Notes: generated by a model not told the origin, from the sequence alone. A DNA stretch of 64,000 nucleotides from Bettongia penicillata ogilbyi (GCA_023548195.1 JAJHZJ010000399.1:9394600-9458599), one strand, 5' to 3'; positions 42,600 through 54,389 are shown, counted from the first letter of the stretch. Numbers and translations are program-made.

Positions 42600-42870
42600 A
42601 ATCTGTTATTCTGTATTCAATTCCTCTACATATGTGTCTTATCTCTGTACTAGACTGTAAGTACCATAAGGCCAGGAACCACATCTTAATCCTAGTGCCT
42701 TCCTTCTCAACTATTTCCCATTTATCCTATATATAGCCTGTTTCATTGCTTGTTTTCTCTCCCACTAGATTGTGAGCTCCTTGAGACCATCTTTTGTCTC
42801 CTTTTGTATCCCTAGTGCTAAGCACAGTGCCTGGCACATAGTAGGCACTTAATAAATGTTTATTGACTGA
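42600..42870 (+). mobile_element. LINE L2 3' end, with a duplicated-looking tail
   Basis: ACTAGACTGTAAGTACCATA with CCAGGAACCACATC, then a second, better GATTGTGAGCTCCTTGAGAC, AGCACAGTGCCTGGCACATA, GTAGGCACTTAATAAATGTT. Two L2 ends appear to sit head to tail. Confidence 0.65.
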
Positions 42871-43397
42871 CATCTTTATTTACATTTTGTATTTCCCCCC
42901 AGTGACCAACATAGGAGTACCCTGAACACAGTCCCTTCTTAGTGTTTACTGAATTGAATTCACTACAGTGAGGCAAGGTATCTATCATTTGTTCTTATTT
43001 AGCTGGTTCCTGAGCAAGGGATAAGCAGATAAGACTTAAAGTAATAACAGGTAGCCATGTTTTAGGTATTCTCTATGTTTACACTTTCCCCCAGCCATTG
43101 ATAAATACACCGAAAGCACTGCCTCCAACACTGAAAGGATAAGCTTCCTAAGAGAAGACTGGGAATACCTTCAACTACGTCACTCAATGTCATGGCTCCA
43201 ATTTGTATAGACAAGGTCATTTTTGTCAGCAGCATTTTGCAAAGACAAGTATCACTGGCAAGGAATCTTTCATTGTTCAACAGTCAAGACAGAGGGTTAG
43301 GGGAGTTGGGTAGTCTGCAGTTCATTAGATCAAAGAGCTAGAAATGAAAGGGACAGATGAGAAAACTGGGCAAAGGGGGAAGAAAAGGTAACTCATA
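42871..43397. other. Unassigned sequence
   Basis: Nothing recognised. Confidence 0.35.
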
Positions 43398-43570
43398 GGA
43401 TCACAGCTGGAAGGAATCACATAGGCCATATAGTTCAAGCCTTCCATTTTACAGATGAGGAAACTGAGGTGACTTACCCAAGATCATTTAAGTAGTATCA
43501 TATCAGGATTTGAACTCAGTTCTTCTGACACTAGAACCAGTGTTCTTCCCATTGTATCCAGCCGCCATCT
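43398..43570 (-). mobile_element. MIR/THER1-like SINE
   Basis: GATCACAGCTGGAAGGAATC, CATTTTACAGATGAGGAAAC, GGATTTGAACTCAGTTCTTC and TTCTTCCCATTGTATCC. Confidence 0.7.
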
Positions 43571-44249
43571 TCCATTCAGATAATTATAGAGTAGAGACTT
43601 GGCTTTTATACAGAAGAGGCAGAAAACCTAAATGTTTTCAGACTATGGTGTGAAACTTCTGGGATAAGATGGTCTCACAGAAAGAGTATAGCACAGTCCC
43701 AAACACAGCATTCCATCCTAGAAGAATCTCTCACTGATCCCTGAGCTGAGTAAGAGTACCAACATAAAACATTTCCATCCTTTAACTCAGGCATCTGTAT
43801 CTCTGAGACAAATAGCTAAGCTAAACATATTCTAACAGATAATCACTTAAGAAATGCCATTTTCCCACTTGCTTAACTGTGTTTTGTAAAAATAAGATGC
43901 CTAGAATAGTATCTTACAGTGGGTTGATGAGTCTATAATAAACAAAGCCTCCTGATATTACTAAGTTAGTCTGGCTAAATATAGTTAGCAGAACTCATGG
44001 TTTGTAGGGCATTTCCCCCTGGAATTCAGCTAATATAAATAAAAGAAAAGGAGAGAAGTTGGCCACCCTCCATAAACATTACATCATTCTTCCTTATTAG
44101 GAAACCTTTTCCAAACCTGACATTTTGCTCTAAACAATCAAGTTGGGTTCTCAATGAGGAACTTTTTTAAGGATTAAAGTATGCTCAGAAAAGAATCAGC
44201 CTCTCTCTTCAGAGTTTTACTATATTATACTGGTCTATATAGTATTAGT
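43571..44249. other. Unassigned sequence
   Basis: Nothing recognised. Confidence 0.35.
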
Positions 44250-44462
44250 TGTATTATTTAGTCATTGGGGATTTTCTTGGGAAGGATACTAGAATAGTCT
44301 GCCATTTCCTTCTCCAGCTCATTTTACAGATGAGGAAACTGAGGCAACTTAAGTTAAGCAACTTGTCCAGGGTCACATAGGTAGTAAGTGTACTCATGAA
44401 GTTGGGTCTTCCAGATTTAAAACCTGGTACTCTATCCACAGCACCACGTGGCTGCCCCACTA
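44250..44462 (-). mobile_element. Marsupial tRNA-derived SINE
   Basis: TAGTCATTGGGGATTTTCTT, GTCTGCCATTTCCTTCTCCA, GAGGAAACTGAGGCAACTTA, AGGGTCACATAGGTAGTAAG and CACAGCACCACGTGGCTGCC. Confidence 0.82.
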
Positions 44463-44569
44463 CGCAGTATTAATTACTACCACAGAAAATATAAACAAAA
44501 ATCAACATAAAGGTCATAAGAAGAGCTTCTGAGTTGAGTTCTATGCTCTACATATTCTAAAGGTGTCTA

Positions 44570-44800
44570 GGTGTCATGGTGACACATTGCCCTTCTTTGT
44601 GTCCCAGCACTGAGCAAGCTCTTCATAAATATTTGTTGAATGAATGACTAGTGAGTAGTAAGAATTGTAATGGGCTGTAGTGGAAAAAGTACCATCCCTG
44701 GGGCCTGAAATTTGATTTCAAGTCTTGTAGGTAGGCATTTAATATCTCAAAACCTGTTTACTCATCTGTAAAATGTGGATAATATTTTCACTTCTTCACT
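44570..44800 (+). mobile_element. L2 tail followed by a MIR-like fragment
   Basis: GTCCCAGCACTGAGCAAGCT and CATAAATATTTGTTGAATGA form an L2 end. GGGCTGTAGTGGAAAAAGTA and CTGTTTACTCATCTGTAAAA form the MIR. Confidence 0.5.
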
Positions 44801-46299
44801 CACACACTAGGTCCTAAGAAAGCTAGACTGTTAGGTGTTTTTAAATGAGTTATTATATTTATAGTTATGAACACAAGATTTGCCATATAAGTTTAATATA
44901 AAATTTAAAGTTTAAGTTTAATATAAAGTCCATTAAGCTCCAGTATTCAGTCTCTGACTGACACAAAGGAATATTAACAAAATAAGTTTAGAGCTTTCCT
45001 TCAACTAGATATTTCCATGTCAAAGTACTGACTTGGGTTTTCTCACATGAAATTCAAGATTTACAAACTCTTGTGAAGTACTTTAACCAGCCATGTGGTT
45101 TAGAATAAAACTGTAACTGTTCCAAACTGCATCAAAACTTGAAGATCTTAAGAAAGATGTGGATTCCAAGAAGAATTCTTTCCTTCCCCATTCTTAAATG
45201 CCAACCCAAGTAGTCTTTCTGGATGCTTTGATCAAAACCTTGAGAGAGATTTGAACCCTATTTGAACCAAAAGCTCCTATTACTCATTTTAAGATGGGGC
45301 AATTTCTTTACCCTGGGATACACTGAGCTTCTTCAACATGAATGTTGCCATAGCACCCAAACTACTCTCCTATCCTCTTTATTCATTTTAATTAATTAAT
45401 TAATTCCTCTTGAACTCTTCTAATTAGAAGAGTCTCAGAATTCAATCTTGGTGCTAGGCTGGGAAATAGCAGTTTTGATAATAGGCTTTCCCCTTACCTC
45501 TTTAACTGTTGTCTCCTAGTACACTACTAATAAATATAATCAAGGAATAAGCTTTTCTTGAAAATATTAACCTTCTCTAATTTAAGTGCAAAGCTAAGAA
45601 CAAGCCATGAATACACTGATTCCAATCTAAATGGAATTAGTCTTGCCAAAGCTCAGCATTGTGCTTATTATGAGAAATGGGTGAACCGTAAATAAGTCAA
45701 AATGATATTAATATAAAATTATATTCCATGACTATTAATGAAAATAATCACAAATATACTGTGATTACTTGAAAATTATTGTTTTTCCTTTTGCTCTTGA
45801 AGAGGATCAATGTCATCAGGAGGGTGATGAGACAGAACTGTGCAAAATCATCAGCCTCACTCTCTCCTTCAGTTATTGGGGTGGGGGTGGGGGGGGTCCA
45901 GTGGTGAGACATAGGTCAGGATGAATGGAGATAGCCCTGGCTGCAGTGGGAGAGCTTGGCCTTCTGAAGCTAAAGTCTTTTCCAGATCTCAGTTTATCTG
46001 AGGCAACACCCATTCAAAAGTTAAAGGCTAGGTAAGAATTGAGGCAAAAGAAGGCCTAGCTTGCTTTCACAAAAGAAATCAGTCTGGGAAGAGAAGACCT
46101 TTGAGTTACTGGTCAGAGCAGAAGCAATTGCTACTTACACTTACTGAGCCATCAAAACCCAAACAAATAAGCTTGTTTGAGCAAGAAAGGCTTTGGACAG
46201 AGACCTACTATTGGCCAATCAATAAGAGCCAAGGTGAAATTAACCATAGCAAATAATGCCTTCTTACACATTTTTGCAAAGAGGCAAAAAGAGAGGAAG
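44801..46299. other. Unassigned sequence; possible unnamed interspersed repeat at 45780-46170
   Basis: 45780-46170 (CTTGAAGAGGATCAATGTCA, GGAGATAGCCCTGGCTGCAG, AGGCAACACCCATTCAAAAG) has the feel of a dispersed marsupial element, but only one copy is in the window. No gene was seen. Confidence 0.35.
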
Positions 46300-46440
46300 G
46301 ATGGGTAAATCTGAAATCAGAGGACTCAGGCCCAAGTTCTGGTTTTGTCATTTAATATTTTTATGACCTTGGAAGTCATTTCATTTGTCTCTTCCTTCTC
46401 TCCTCTGTAAAATGACTACCCTTTCAAAGCTAAATCTTAT
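46300..46440 (+). mobile_element. MIR-like fragment
   Basis: GACTCAGGCCCAAGTTCTGG, ATGACCTTGGAAGTCATTTC and TCTCCTCTGTAAAATGACTA. Confidence 0.55.
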
Positions 46441-47154
46441 TTTGGCATAAACAAAAGTTCTTAGTTTATACTTAGTAGGCTTCCTTTTCTTACTTCTAGG
46501 TTTCCCCTCACTGAAATTTGGGTCTTCCATCTTTTCTACAAAGGAAAGAAAAACGTGGCTATCTAAGTTGGGCTGCCAAAGAGTTCTTATTTTCACCCCT
46601 GTGGGATTCCGTCATATCTTAGAGGGAGTGTTCTAAATAGCCAAACTATAATACAAAGTTTTCTAAAGGTGGCCTATGGCCCACCTAGCCCCCTGGGGTG
46701 AGCACAAGACCTTCTCATAAAGCAATGGTGAAATTATCAAATAAGTACAATTTCATACAAATTTTTTTCAGTGAAAAGAATTTTCAAATCAAAGTCAAAG
46801 AAAGCAAGAGTAAATTTCCTCTAACTGATAGGGTATGGTAGAAAGACAGTGAGTGACAAGCAGTGGGGCTAGCTACAACTTATTGGTTCTTCCTCTCTTC
46901 CTCTTCCCTCTTTGACTCCTGCATGCCACTCTTCTGGGTTCCTGTCTCCTCCTTCTGCCTTCAGTGGAAGCCTTATGAGAAAGGGACTAGACTCTCCCCT
47001 CTTACCACAAAGAGGATAGTGGATACTTATGACTGTTCCCTATTCTGGTGCCAATCACGATATTGTGGGGATGCAATTGGCAACTTCTCCAGGTGCTACA
47101 GCCACAGAAACTGAGACATAGAAAAGAAAGCTCTTGCCACCAAAGTGGCAAAAT
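46441..47154. other. Unassigned sequence
   Basis: No gene. Overlapping short frames near 46863-47310 on both strands have no recognisable domain. Confidence 0.35.
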
Positions 47155-47290
47155 ATCTGGTATAGTGGATATAGTGTCAGGTCTAGAGTCAGGAAGACAG
47201 CTGAAATGTGGCCTCAGACACTTACTAGTTGTGTGATCCTGGACAAGGCACTTAACCACTGTCTGCCTCAGTTTCCTCAACTGTAACTTT
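47155..47290 (+). mobile_element. SINE head fragment
   Basis: GTATAGTGGATATAGTGTCA, GGTCTAGAGTCAGGAAGACA, ACTAGTTGTGTGATCCTGGA and CCTCAGTTTCCTCAACTGTA. It ends before the diagnostic 3' body. Confidence 0.7.
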
Positions 47291-47329
47291 TCACCTATGC
47301 TCCAACCCAATAGTATCCTTTCACTTTCC

Positions 47330-47680
47330 AGGTGCTGTGCCCATGCTCTTGACTTAGAATACTGCCTGTTGAAATCCTAGATCCAGCTCAATCAAGTGCA
47401 TTAAAACCTTTTCTAACTGCCCTTCCCTCCTGCCCATCCCATCTCCCAAGGTAAAAATAAGCTCTCTTTTCCTAATGTTTCCACAGTACTTCCTTTATAG
47501 CTCACCTATAATACTTATAATACTATACTATATATATCATATACTATAAGACCATATTCGAATCCACCTAATACTTCCTTTGTTTGTATATTAAGCTCCT
47601 TGAGGACAAGGGCTCTAGTCTTGTTCACTCTCGTGGCCTCCATGGTTATCTTCTTGTTTTATTGAATGAATGATCTTGGC
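47330..47680 (+). mobile_element. LINE L2 3' end
   Basis: GACTTAGAATACTGCCTGTT, CAGTACTTCCTTTATAGCTC, TTAAGCTCCTTGAGGACAAG and an ATTGAATGAATGA end. A small TA-rich expansion lies at 47515-47545. Confidence 0.6.
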
Positions 47681-47734
47681 TATTATAGTGCACTTATGAT
47701 GTAAACGCCTCAATCCTCCCCATCCTCCAATTTG

Positions 47735-48180
47735 ATGCAGTGGAAAGAGCCTTGGATCAGCTGTCATTATTCTTGTGTTGGAATACTTACTGGCTCTACT
47801 ATTAACTAGCTGTGTGATTTTGGAGGCATAGTGAAAAGAACGCTGGATTAATCAGAAGATGTGGATTCCAACCCTGACTGTGCAATCTTGGATAAGTGAC
47901 TTTCTTTCTCTTGTGTCCAGTTTGCTCATCTGTAAGATAAAAAGGTTTGCTTTCAGGGATGGGGGACCTGTGGACACATATAGTCCTTTAGGTCCTCAAG
48001 TGTAGCCCTTTGACTGAACCCAAACTTCAAATAATTATTTTTATTAAGGGGATTTGTTCTACAAAGTTTGATTTCAGTCAAAGGGGAAGGACTTAGGGGA
48101 ACCACATATGGCCTCAAGGCTTGCAGGTTCCCCACCCCTGCCCTAGATGATCTCTAAGGTCTCCTCTTGTCCTAATAATC
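47735..48180 (+). mobile_element. MIR-like SINEs split by a palindromic hAT element
   Basis: GATGCAGTGGAAAGAGCCTT and a second start GGAGGCATAGTGAAAAGAAC, then TTGCTCATCTGTAAGATAAA. After the hAT element comes CTAGATGATCTCTAAGGTCT. Confidence 0.6.
47954..48140. mobile_element. Palindromic nonautonomous hAT-like element
   Basis: 187 bp whose ends are inverted copies: CAGGGATGGGGGACCTG on the left and CAGGGGTGGGGAACCTG as the reverse complement of the right (15 of 17 identical). Inverted matching continues inside (CCCTTTGACTGAA against TTCAGTCAAAGGG), so a transcript could fold into a long hairpin. A half copy lies at 63272-63375. No transposase. Confidence 0.7.
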
Positions 48181-49394
48181 CAGAATTCTAAATTATTTCC
48201 CTTCTCTGGGCACAGTTTCTTCATCTGTGACACTGGGTTGGGTTAGAGCACCTCAATGGCTCAGTCCTTTCAGACCTCATATCATTTGAATTTTTTTTCC
48301 AGATGATTTTTTAGCAGCATCTTCATTCTTTTTGCTTCTCTACAGAAGACTGGTTGGAAGGGAACTAGAGTGGCATTCAATAAAAAGGTGAAACCTAGTG
48401 CAATCACATTTACTGAGGATAAACTAAGCTTGGATCATAATGCATGTTGGCTGGAAGAGCTGAGGAGCACAGAATGATATCACTGCTGCTCTGTAAACTG
48501 TTGTATTGATTCTCTCCTGACTTACAGGGCTGTCCCCAATGTCATCTTAGAAACGGAGAAAACACATCTGTTAAAAATTAGGTTTGGTGGAAAAAATTTC
48601 ACTGGCATTCTCTTTTGTATTCTCTCAACCATTCTAGTAGCATAGCTATGCAAGTTAATTTACTATCTATAGAAGACAAGTGACAAGAGCTTCCACTAGT
48701 GGCATGTAGGAATTATGTCATTTCCTACCAGAGCATGCCTAGAAGGCAGCTTCACATCATGAACAACATCAGGGACCAGAACCCAGAAATCCTGGACCCT
48801 CCATTATAACACTGCTATCCCATCCCTTTCTTGGTTCTCCCATCCTCCCCACCTACGTTTGAAATTGGCAGAAGGCCTATTCCTGACCTAACTCCAGGGG
48901 CTGCCTGTAGCTCTGCAGAGAACATCTGTGAAGCATTTCTTGGTCTAGATAGTAACTGGTCAATGCATGATATTTAATTTTTTCTTTTAACATTCAAAAT
49001 ACTTGTGAGAAGAGAAATTTTAAAGCTTTATTCTAAGTTTCCCCTTAGAAGTTCTATGTTCTTTTACTTAATTAAATAGGCCAGTAGAGAGGTTATACTC
49101 CTAAAATTCTATCTCTAAAAGGAAAATGTAGATATAGGCACACAGCAAAAAACAAATACATGTTATAATTTCCCATTTAAGCTTCCTGAAAGAAGATAAA
49201 GGAGAAAAGCACAACCTATATTTGAACTTATCCAGTAAAACACAATCCCAAAGTATAATTAGGTCTGTGACATTGCTGGTATGTTAAAAATGTAAGATAT
49301 GGTCTTTAGAATGAAGGAAAGAGAGACATAGGCCCTAATAGTTCCACAAACCCGTTGTTTTTGGTAACTTCTCTTACATAAGTAAAATGAGAAC
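48181..49394. other. Unassigned, repeat-poor sequence
   Basis: Nothing recognised. Confidence 0.35.
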
Positions 49395-49605
49395 TATGAG
49401 ACAGTGTGGTGTTGGGAGACAAACACCAGTATGGAAGACAGACAAGATAGGCTTCAGCTTAAGCCCTGCTACTGACCTACTGTGTGACCTGGGACAATCT
49501 TTTCTCCTTTTCAGTTGTCAATTTCTTTGTGAGATAAACTGGATTAAATGAGCTCTCAGGGCTCTTCTAATTCTAAATATATGACCCTATGAGTTCTTTC
49601 ATCTT
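49395..49605 (+). mobile_element. MIR-like SINE
   Basis: GACAGTGTGGTGTTGGGAGA, TACTGTGTGACCTGGGACAA, ATAAACTGGATTAAATGAGC and GGGCTCTTCTAATTCTAAAT. Confidence 0.6.
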
Positions 49606-49739
49606 TTATATCTCAAAAATTCCATCATTCTCTCTACGTGTATATGCGTACGCCCCCCCACACACACACACGGAGGCACATACACATTTCTAGAGGATAG
49701 AAGGCCAGCTTTGGGATTCTCTCTCTCCCTACCTGCCTC

Positions 49740-49970
49740 CTGGTTTCCCTGGCATCTCAGCTATAATTCCACCTTCTGCTACAAGCTCCTCCTTACTGTT
49801 GGTGCCTTTCCGCTTAGATTATCTCGAATTTATTCTGTATAATTCTAGTTTGGCCGCAGTGGTCTTCTCCTCTAGATTGGGAGCGTCTTGAGTGTAGGAA
49901 CTCTCCTTTGTATGCTCAGCACTTAGCACAGTGCCTGAAACTTAGTAGGAGCTTAATAAATACTTGCTGG
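49740..49970 (+). mobile_element. LINE L2 3' end
   Basis: CTAGATTGGGAGCGTCTTGA, GTGTAGGAACTCTCCTTTGT, CAGCACTTAGCACAGTGCCT and GGAGCTTAATAAATACTTGC. Its terminal AATAAATACTTGCTGG is duplicated by the next element. Confidence 0.62.
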
Positions 49971-50122
49971 ATAACTAATGCGAAAATGTGTTTAATAAGA
50001 ATGTATATGTAGAACCCATATAAAATTGCATGCTGTCTTGGGAAGGGAGAAAGGAGAGGGAGAAAATCTAAAACTTATGGAAGTGACTGTTGAAAACTGA
50101 AAACAAATAAATTAATTAAAAA
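49971..50122 (+). mobile_element. 5'-truncated L1/HAL1-type 3' end
   Basis: 152 bp ending CTGTTGAAAACTGAAAACAA and ATAAATTAATTAAAA, matching the end of the copy at 41623. It is flanked by AATAAATACTTGCTGG (49955-49970) and AATAAATACTTGTTGG (50123-50138), 15 of 16 identical. Confidence 0.7.
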
Positions 50123-50138
50123 AATAAATACTTGTTGG

Positions 50139-50579
50139 CTTAACTTGAAGTCAGGAATACATGCACTTTTGTTACTGACATATGACTTATGTCCCAAGTT
50201 GTCTAATGTCTTATTGCCTCACACAGTTCTCTCAAATTATTAGTTGCTGAGGACACATCAGTATGTATGGTTGGAGAGAGTCTACATAGTGAAATCATAG
50301 GTTCAGATCACTTTTATCCAAATAATGTGCACACACACACATATGCAGGGAAAAGAGATTACTTACAGTACTTGAAAAAACAAATTTGTGTAAATGCCCT
50401 CTGTACATTTTAAAAAATAAGATTCCAGAGCTAGCAACAAAATTTGCTTACTGTAAACAAATAGTTCTGTCAAATGTCACAAGATCTGAACTCTATACCA
50501 TTAACTGACTGTTGCTTTCTCCCCTTAAGAATGGAAAAAGTTTTTGCTATTTGATCAAAATGGTTTCTCAGGCACAGAG
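50139..50579. other. Unassigned sequence
   Basis: Contains a short (CA)n near 50330; otherwise nothing recognised. Confidence 0.35.
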
Positions 50580-50795
50580 AAATGGTGAGTGGAGTGCTTG
50601 ACCTGGAGTCAGGAAGGCCACACTTACTGGCTGTGTGACATGGACAAGTTACTTAGTTCAGTTTCCTTGACTGTAAAATGGGGATAATAGTAACTACTTT
50701 GCAGGACTGTTGTAAAAATTAAATGATATAATACATGTAAAGCACTTAGTACACTGTCTGGCACATAGAATGCACTGCATAAATGCTTATTCCCT
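50580..50795 (+). mobile_element. MIR/THER1-like SINE
   Basis: GGAGTGCTTGACCTGGAGTC, TGGCTGTGTGACATGGACAA, TTTGCAGGACTGTTGTAAAA, AAGCACTTAGTACACTGTCT and TGCATAAATGCTTATT. Confidence 0.72.
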
Positions 50796-50914
50796 TCTGT
50801 TAAGCAATGAAAATGGACTTTAAAGAAATGTGAAAAAACGTGAGATTCTTGGCACTGGTTCCTTTGGAAAAGATGAATAGCAGAAAAACAAAGATATTAA
50901 TGAAAGCAATGAAG

Positions 50915-51070
50915 AACCATAGACTCTTGGGACTGCCTGGGACTTGAAGGATCATTTGGATCAAATGCCTAATTTTACAGTTGAGAAAACTGAGGTCCAT
51001 AGAAGTCAAAGTCCCTTCTTATGTACGTGACATGTCCAAGGTCAAGTAAAAGACAAAGAAGTCATTCTAC
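50915..51070 (-). mobile_element. MIR-like fragment
   Basis: GACTTGAAGGATCATTTGGA, AATTTTACAGTTGAGAAAAC, TGAGGTCCATAGAAGTCAAA and CATGTCCAAGGTCAAG. Confidence 0.55.
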
Positions 51071-51999
51071 AGAGCTCATTTGTTGTTTGGCTAATGTTGA
51101 GGTCAGTCAATGACAAAAAAATATGGAAATATATATATAAACTAATACATATGTAAACTATCTCTTTATAGATATTAATATACCTATTCTTCAGTAGACA
51201 GAGAAGGATTCAAATCCAGGCTCTTTCTACTATGCCTCTTTTCCTTCTTGTCTCTTTCTCTCTCTTCCTCTCTATTCCCTACTCTGTTTTTCTCTTTCCC
51301 TTTCTCTCCATTCCCTCTATCTGTCTGTCCCTGCCTCTTGCAATATAATTTATTAGATCAGTTTGTCCATCTTGTGTGATTTTTTTTCATACTCTGAAAT
51401 TGTGTATCATCATACTTGTGACATCAAGACATTAGAATGTGGCCTTAAGTAAACAAACATACCAGGCTTCTTTCTCCACAAGGATTATGGAAGGATAATG
51501 GTTCTCTAACCCCTACCATACATAGTTCAGCTGCACAGTCATAATCTAATATACTTGGGAGCAGATGACTCCCAGATAAACTTCCCCAGTTGAGAATCTG
51601 GCTTCGACAATATGCTGATGGAAATTTCACTACCCTCCCTCCCCAACTCTCTTTACCATCTCCTTCACAAGACTGTTGGAATAACTTTTTAAGGTTTTGA
51701 CATACAGTTGTGACTTAGCTGGGAGGGTGGGGTGGAAATTAGATCATTATGCTAGATAGTGCTAGAGAACTAGAATTTAAAGATTTGGAGAGTGAAAGTA
51801 GTTTTCTTACCCATGGGGGAGAAAAGAGACTGGTTTCTAGACATTCTCATTAATGACTACCAGGATATCAGTGCCTTCAGCAGTAATAGGCTTGGTCTGA
51901 ACCAAAACATCATAGAAAATTTAAATAATGAAGTTGTAAACCTCTGAAGGTCATACCTAACTATTACAATTCCCATTTCTATAACAGTGGACATGTCTA
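51071..51999. other. Unassigned sequence with a pyrimidine-rich tract
   Basis: 51225-51340 is CT-rich low complexity, and a small (TA)n lies at about 51128-51140. No gene was seen. Confidence 0.4.
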
Positions 52000-52340
52000 T
52001 GGGCGACTCAATAAGTGGCTATTATGTGGATCATACTGTGCTAAACCCTGAGGATTCAAAGACAGGTCACAAACAAATGGGAATGATAACAAGCAAACAA
52101 CTTTGTACAAACAAGATACATACAGAATAAACTGGGAATAATCTCAGAGGGAAGGCACTGACAGTAAGAAGGGCCTGGGAAAGACTTCTTGATGAGACTT
52201 GAGGGTAGCCAGGAAGCAATGGTGAGAAGAAAGGGTGTTCCAGTATCATGATCCTATTTTATGGAGATGGAAGCTAGTAATATTTGGAACTATAGTTTGA
52301 ACTCGGGTTTTCTGACTTCAAGTCCACCAGGCTTTTCATT
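52000..52340 (+). repeat. Dispersed 'TTTATTAAGT' family, longer copy, then a reverse MIR scrap
   Basis: GACTCAATAAGTGGCTATTA, ACTGTGCTAAACCCTGAGGA, GTACAAACAAGATACATACA, GAGGGAAGGCACTGACAGTA and GGGAAAGACTTCTTGATGAG share block order with 61085-61430. TTTGAACTCGGGTTTTCTGA at about 52300 is reverse MIR. Confidence 0.5.
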
Positions 52341-53344
52341 TCTACTATCTCCCTCTTGCATATTCTTGACATGTTAGGGAGTTAATGTCTGTGCATTTGT
52401 TTATTTTTTATTCCAAACATATTAAGCTATACTGAGAGTAAATACACTTCTTAGGCCAATGGCTGCTCACATCACTGATAGGTCAACAGAAAGAGAAGTG
52501 GGCGAGACCAGAAGGAGACAAATGAAGGAAGGAAATATTGGGTTAAAAGAAAGAATGGGGTGGAAAAAAATGTGGTACAATACATGTGCTGAAGAGGTAA
52601 CAATACAAGAACCAACTGTTTCTGACACTGTTCAGTGGAACCCATGTCATTACTACTACCTAAAATTAGAATTTTATTCAGAAAGTATGTTAAAATAGGA
52701 AGAGAAATCCACTTCTCTGCTGAATTACAAGACTGAATATTCTAGTCGTATTTTCTGACATATGTTTAGTGGAGGCATTCCAAAAGATATTGATGACCAT
52801 CTCTCCCAGAGGGTTCCATTTGTAAATGAGAATATCTTTTGAGTTTCCTCAGAAGGAATAATTATAGACTTTGTAGCTGTACAATATTTAAGGTCATCCA
52901 ACAGAACACTGACTTAACATGAAATATTATTATTGTTACTTCTCCTATTCATCAACATTAGAGAAAAAACATTTTTCAGTCAATTAACAACTGTTTATAA
53001 AGCACAGTGCTAATAAGATCACTGTCAAGGCTAAGTGGCCACCTACAGGCTGGTTAAGCTTTGCACACAGGAAAAACTTGTTCCTTAGCCAATGATGACA
53101 CCTATAACTCCATCAGGTAATACTGCAGATTATTTGTCATGAGTTACAAGAAGAACTGGACTGGAAAAGTATAAACAGCTTTGTGTATTCCCTCTTCAAA
53201 CTAAAAAACAACTCAAAACACATGTCCTACTGATTACGGCTGAGTGGTAACATTTTTTATATATAAAAAGGCCTACATATCAGAACAGCAAGTTTTTTTT
53301 TTCAAGGAAAAAGGAACAGAGTATTTTTAAATATTAAAAGATAA
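52341..53344. other. Unassigned sequence
   Basis: Nothing recognised. The 79-codon frame at 52459-52698 has no known domain. Confidence 0.35.
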
Positions 53345-53480
53345 TATGGTACAATAGAGAAACAGCCTCAAAGCCAGAAAGACCTGGGTTCAAGTCCTAT
53401 GTTCAGCACTTTGGCTGAGTGCCCTGGGCAAATAACTTAAATCTCTTAATGTTTGGGATCTGAGGCAACAAGTAATTGGG
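53345..53480 (+). mobile_element. MIR-like fragment
   Basis: TATGGTACAATAGAGAAACA, AGACCTGGGTTCAAGTCCTA and CCCTGGGCAAATAACTTAAA. Confidence 0.58.
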
Positions 53481-53894
53481 AAATTTAATGAAACAAATGA
53501 AAATACATAACATGTCATTATTTCTAAGTTAGTATTCTTCCTTAGGCATCCTTGTATAAGGCTTAGTGGTTCCTGTTAATATCTGAAATTGACACCACTG
53601 TTTTGGGCAATGTTCTAAGACTATAAATTGCAGAGATAGTGCTAATTGCAATTGAGAGAGGAAAGTTTCTTCACTTGGGAATTCCTTACACCAATGAAAT
53701 CACAGGTCTTCTCTATTCCTACATCAAAATGGATTTGGGCAAATAAGCCTCAGTTACCTATTGAACAGCAATTTATTAAATAAATGCAGGTAAGTTACCT
53801 AATATCAAGGGATCCTACTTCCACACCATGCTGCCTGCCCTAAAGCTACCACTCTTATCTTCTTTCCACTCCCCTTTTTGCTTTTTTCTTCTCC
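53481..53894. other. Unassigned sequence
   Basis: Nothing recognised. Confidence 0.35.
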
Positions 53895-54170
53895 CATTAG
53901 AATCTAAGCTTCCTGAGGGCAGGAAATGCCTTGCTTATTCCTGTTTGTATCTCTAACGTAGGTTCCCAAAGTGGGCAATACTGTCCCATAGAAGTCTTTC
54001 GTGCAACTGGGGAATGTTGCATAAAGATAAGGATTAACCTTACCTAACCTAAACTCAGGGGGCACTGAGCAATTTTTTTTAAAAGGGAGTAGTAGGCCAA
54101 ATAAGTTTGGGAACTTCTGCTGGAACACAGCACAGTGCTAGACACATAGTAAGTGTTTAATAAACCCTCT
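53895..54170 (+). mobile_element. LINE L2 3' end split by a hAT-like element
   Basis: ATTAGAATCTAAGCTTCCTG, AGGGCAGGAAATGCCTTGCT and GTTTGTATCTCTAA, then an interruption, then GGAACACAGCACAGTGCTAG and ACACATAGTAAGTGTTTAAT. Confidence 0.65.
53957..54119. mobile_element. hAT-like miniature element in L2
   Basis: Left end (CG)TAGGTTCCCAAAGTGGG; the right end as reverse complement is CAGAAGTTCCCAAACTTATT. About 163 bp with related inverted ends. The target duplication is unclear after decay. Confidence 0.5.
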
Positions 54171-54389
54171 ATTCAATCTAATTTGTAAAAGGCATCTTGA
54201 AATGGCATCAATTTTGGAATGGGAGAAAAAATAGACTTTAATTCACATATGAAGACTACTTTAAAGTAATGCAGGTTTATTGCTTTATTTCTACTGTAGA
54301 TCATTTATGAAAACATTGCTCATCTACTATGTGCAGAGAGGAAGCAGAGTGGAGTGGGGGCCAAAATACTGACACTGGAGTCATGAAGA
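54171..54389. other. Unassigned sequence
   Basis: GGAGTGGGGGCCAAAATACT with CACTGGAGTCATGAAGACCC near 54350 is a SINE-head scrap; otherwise nothing. Confidence 0.35.

Noticed and set aside
53951..54127. 8-bp target duplication for the hAT-like element in L2
   Set aside because: Best pair CTCTAACG/CTGGAACA matches in only 5 of 8 bases, too weak to claim.
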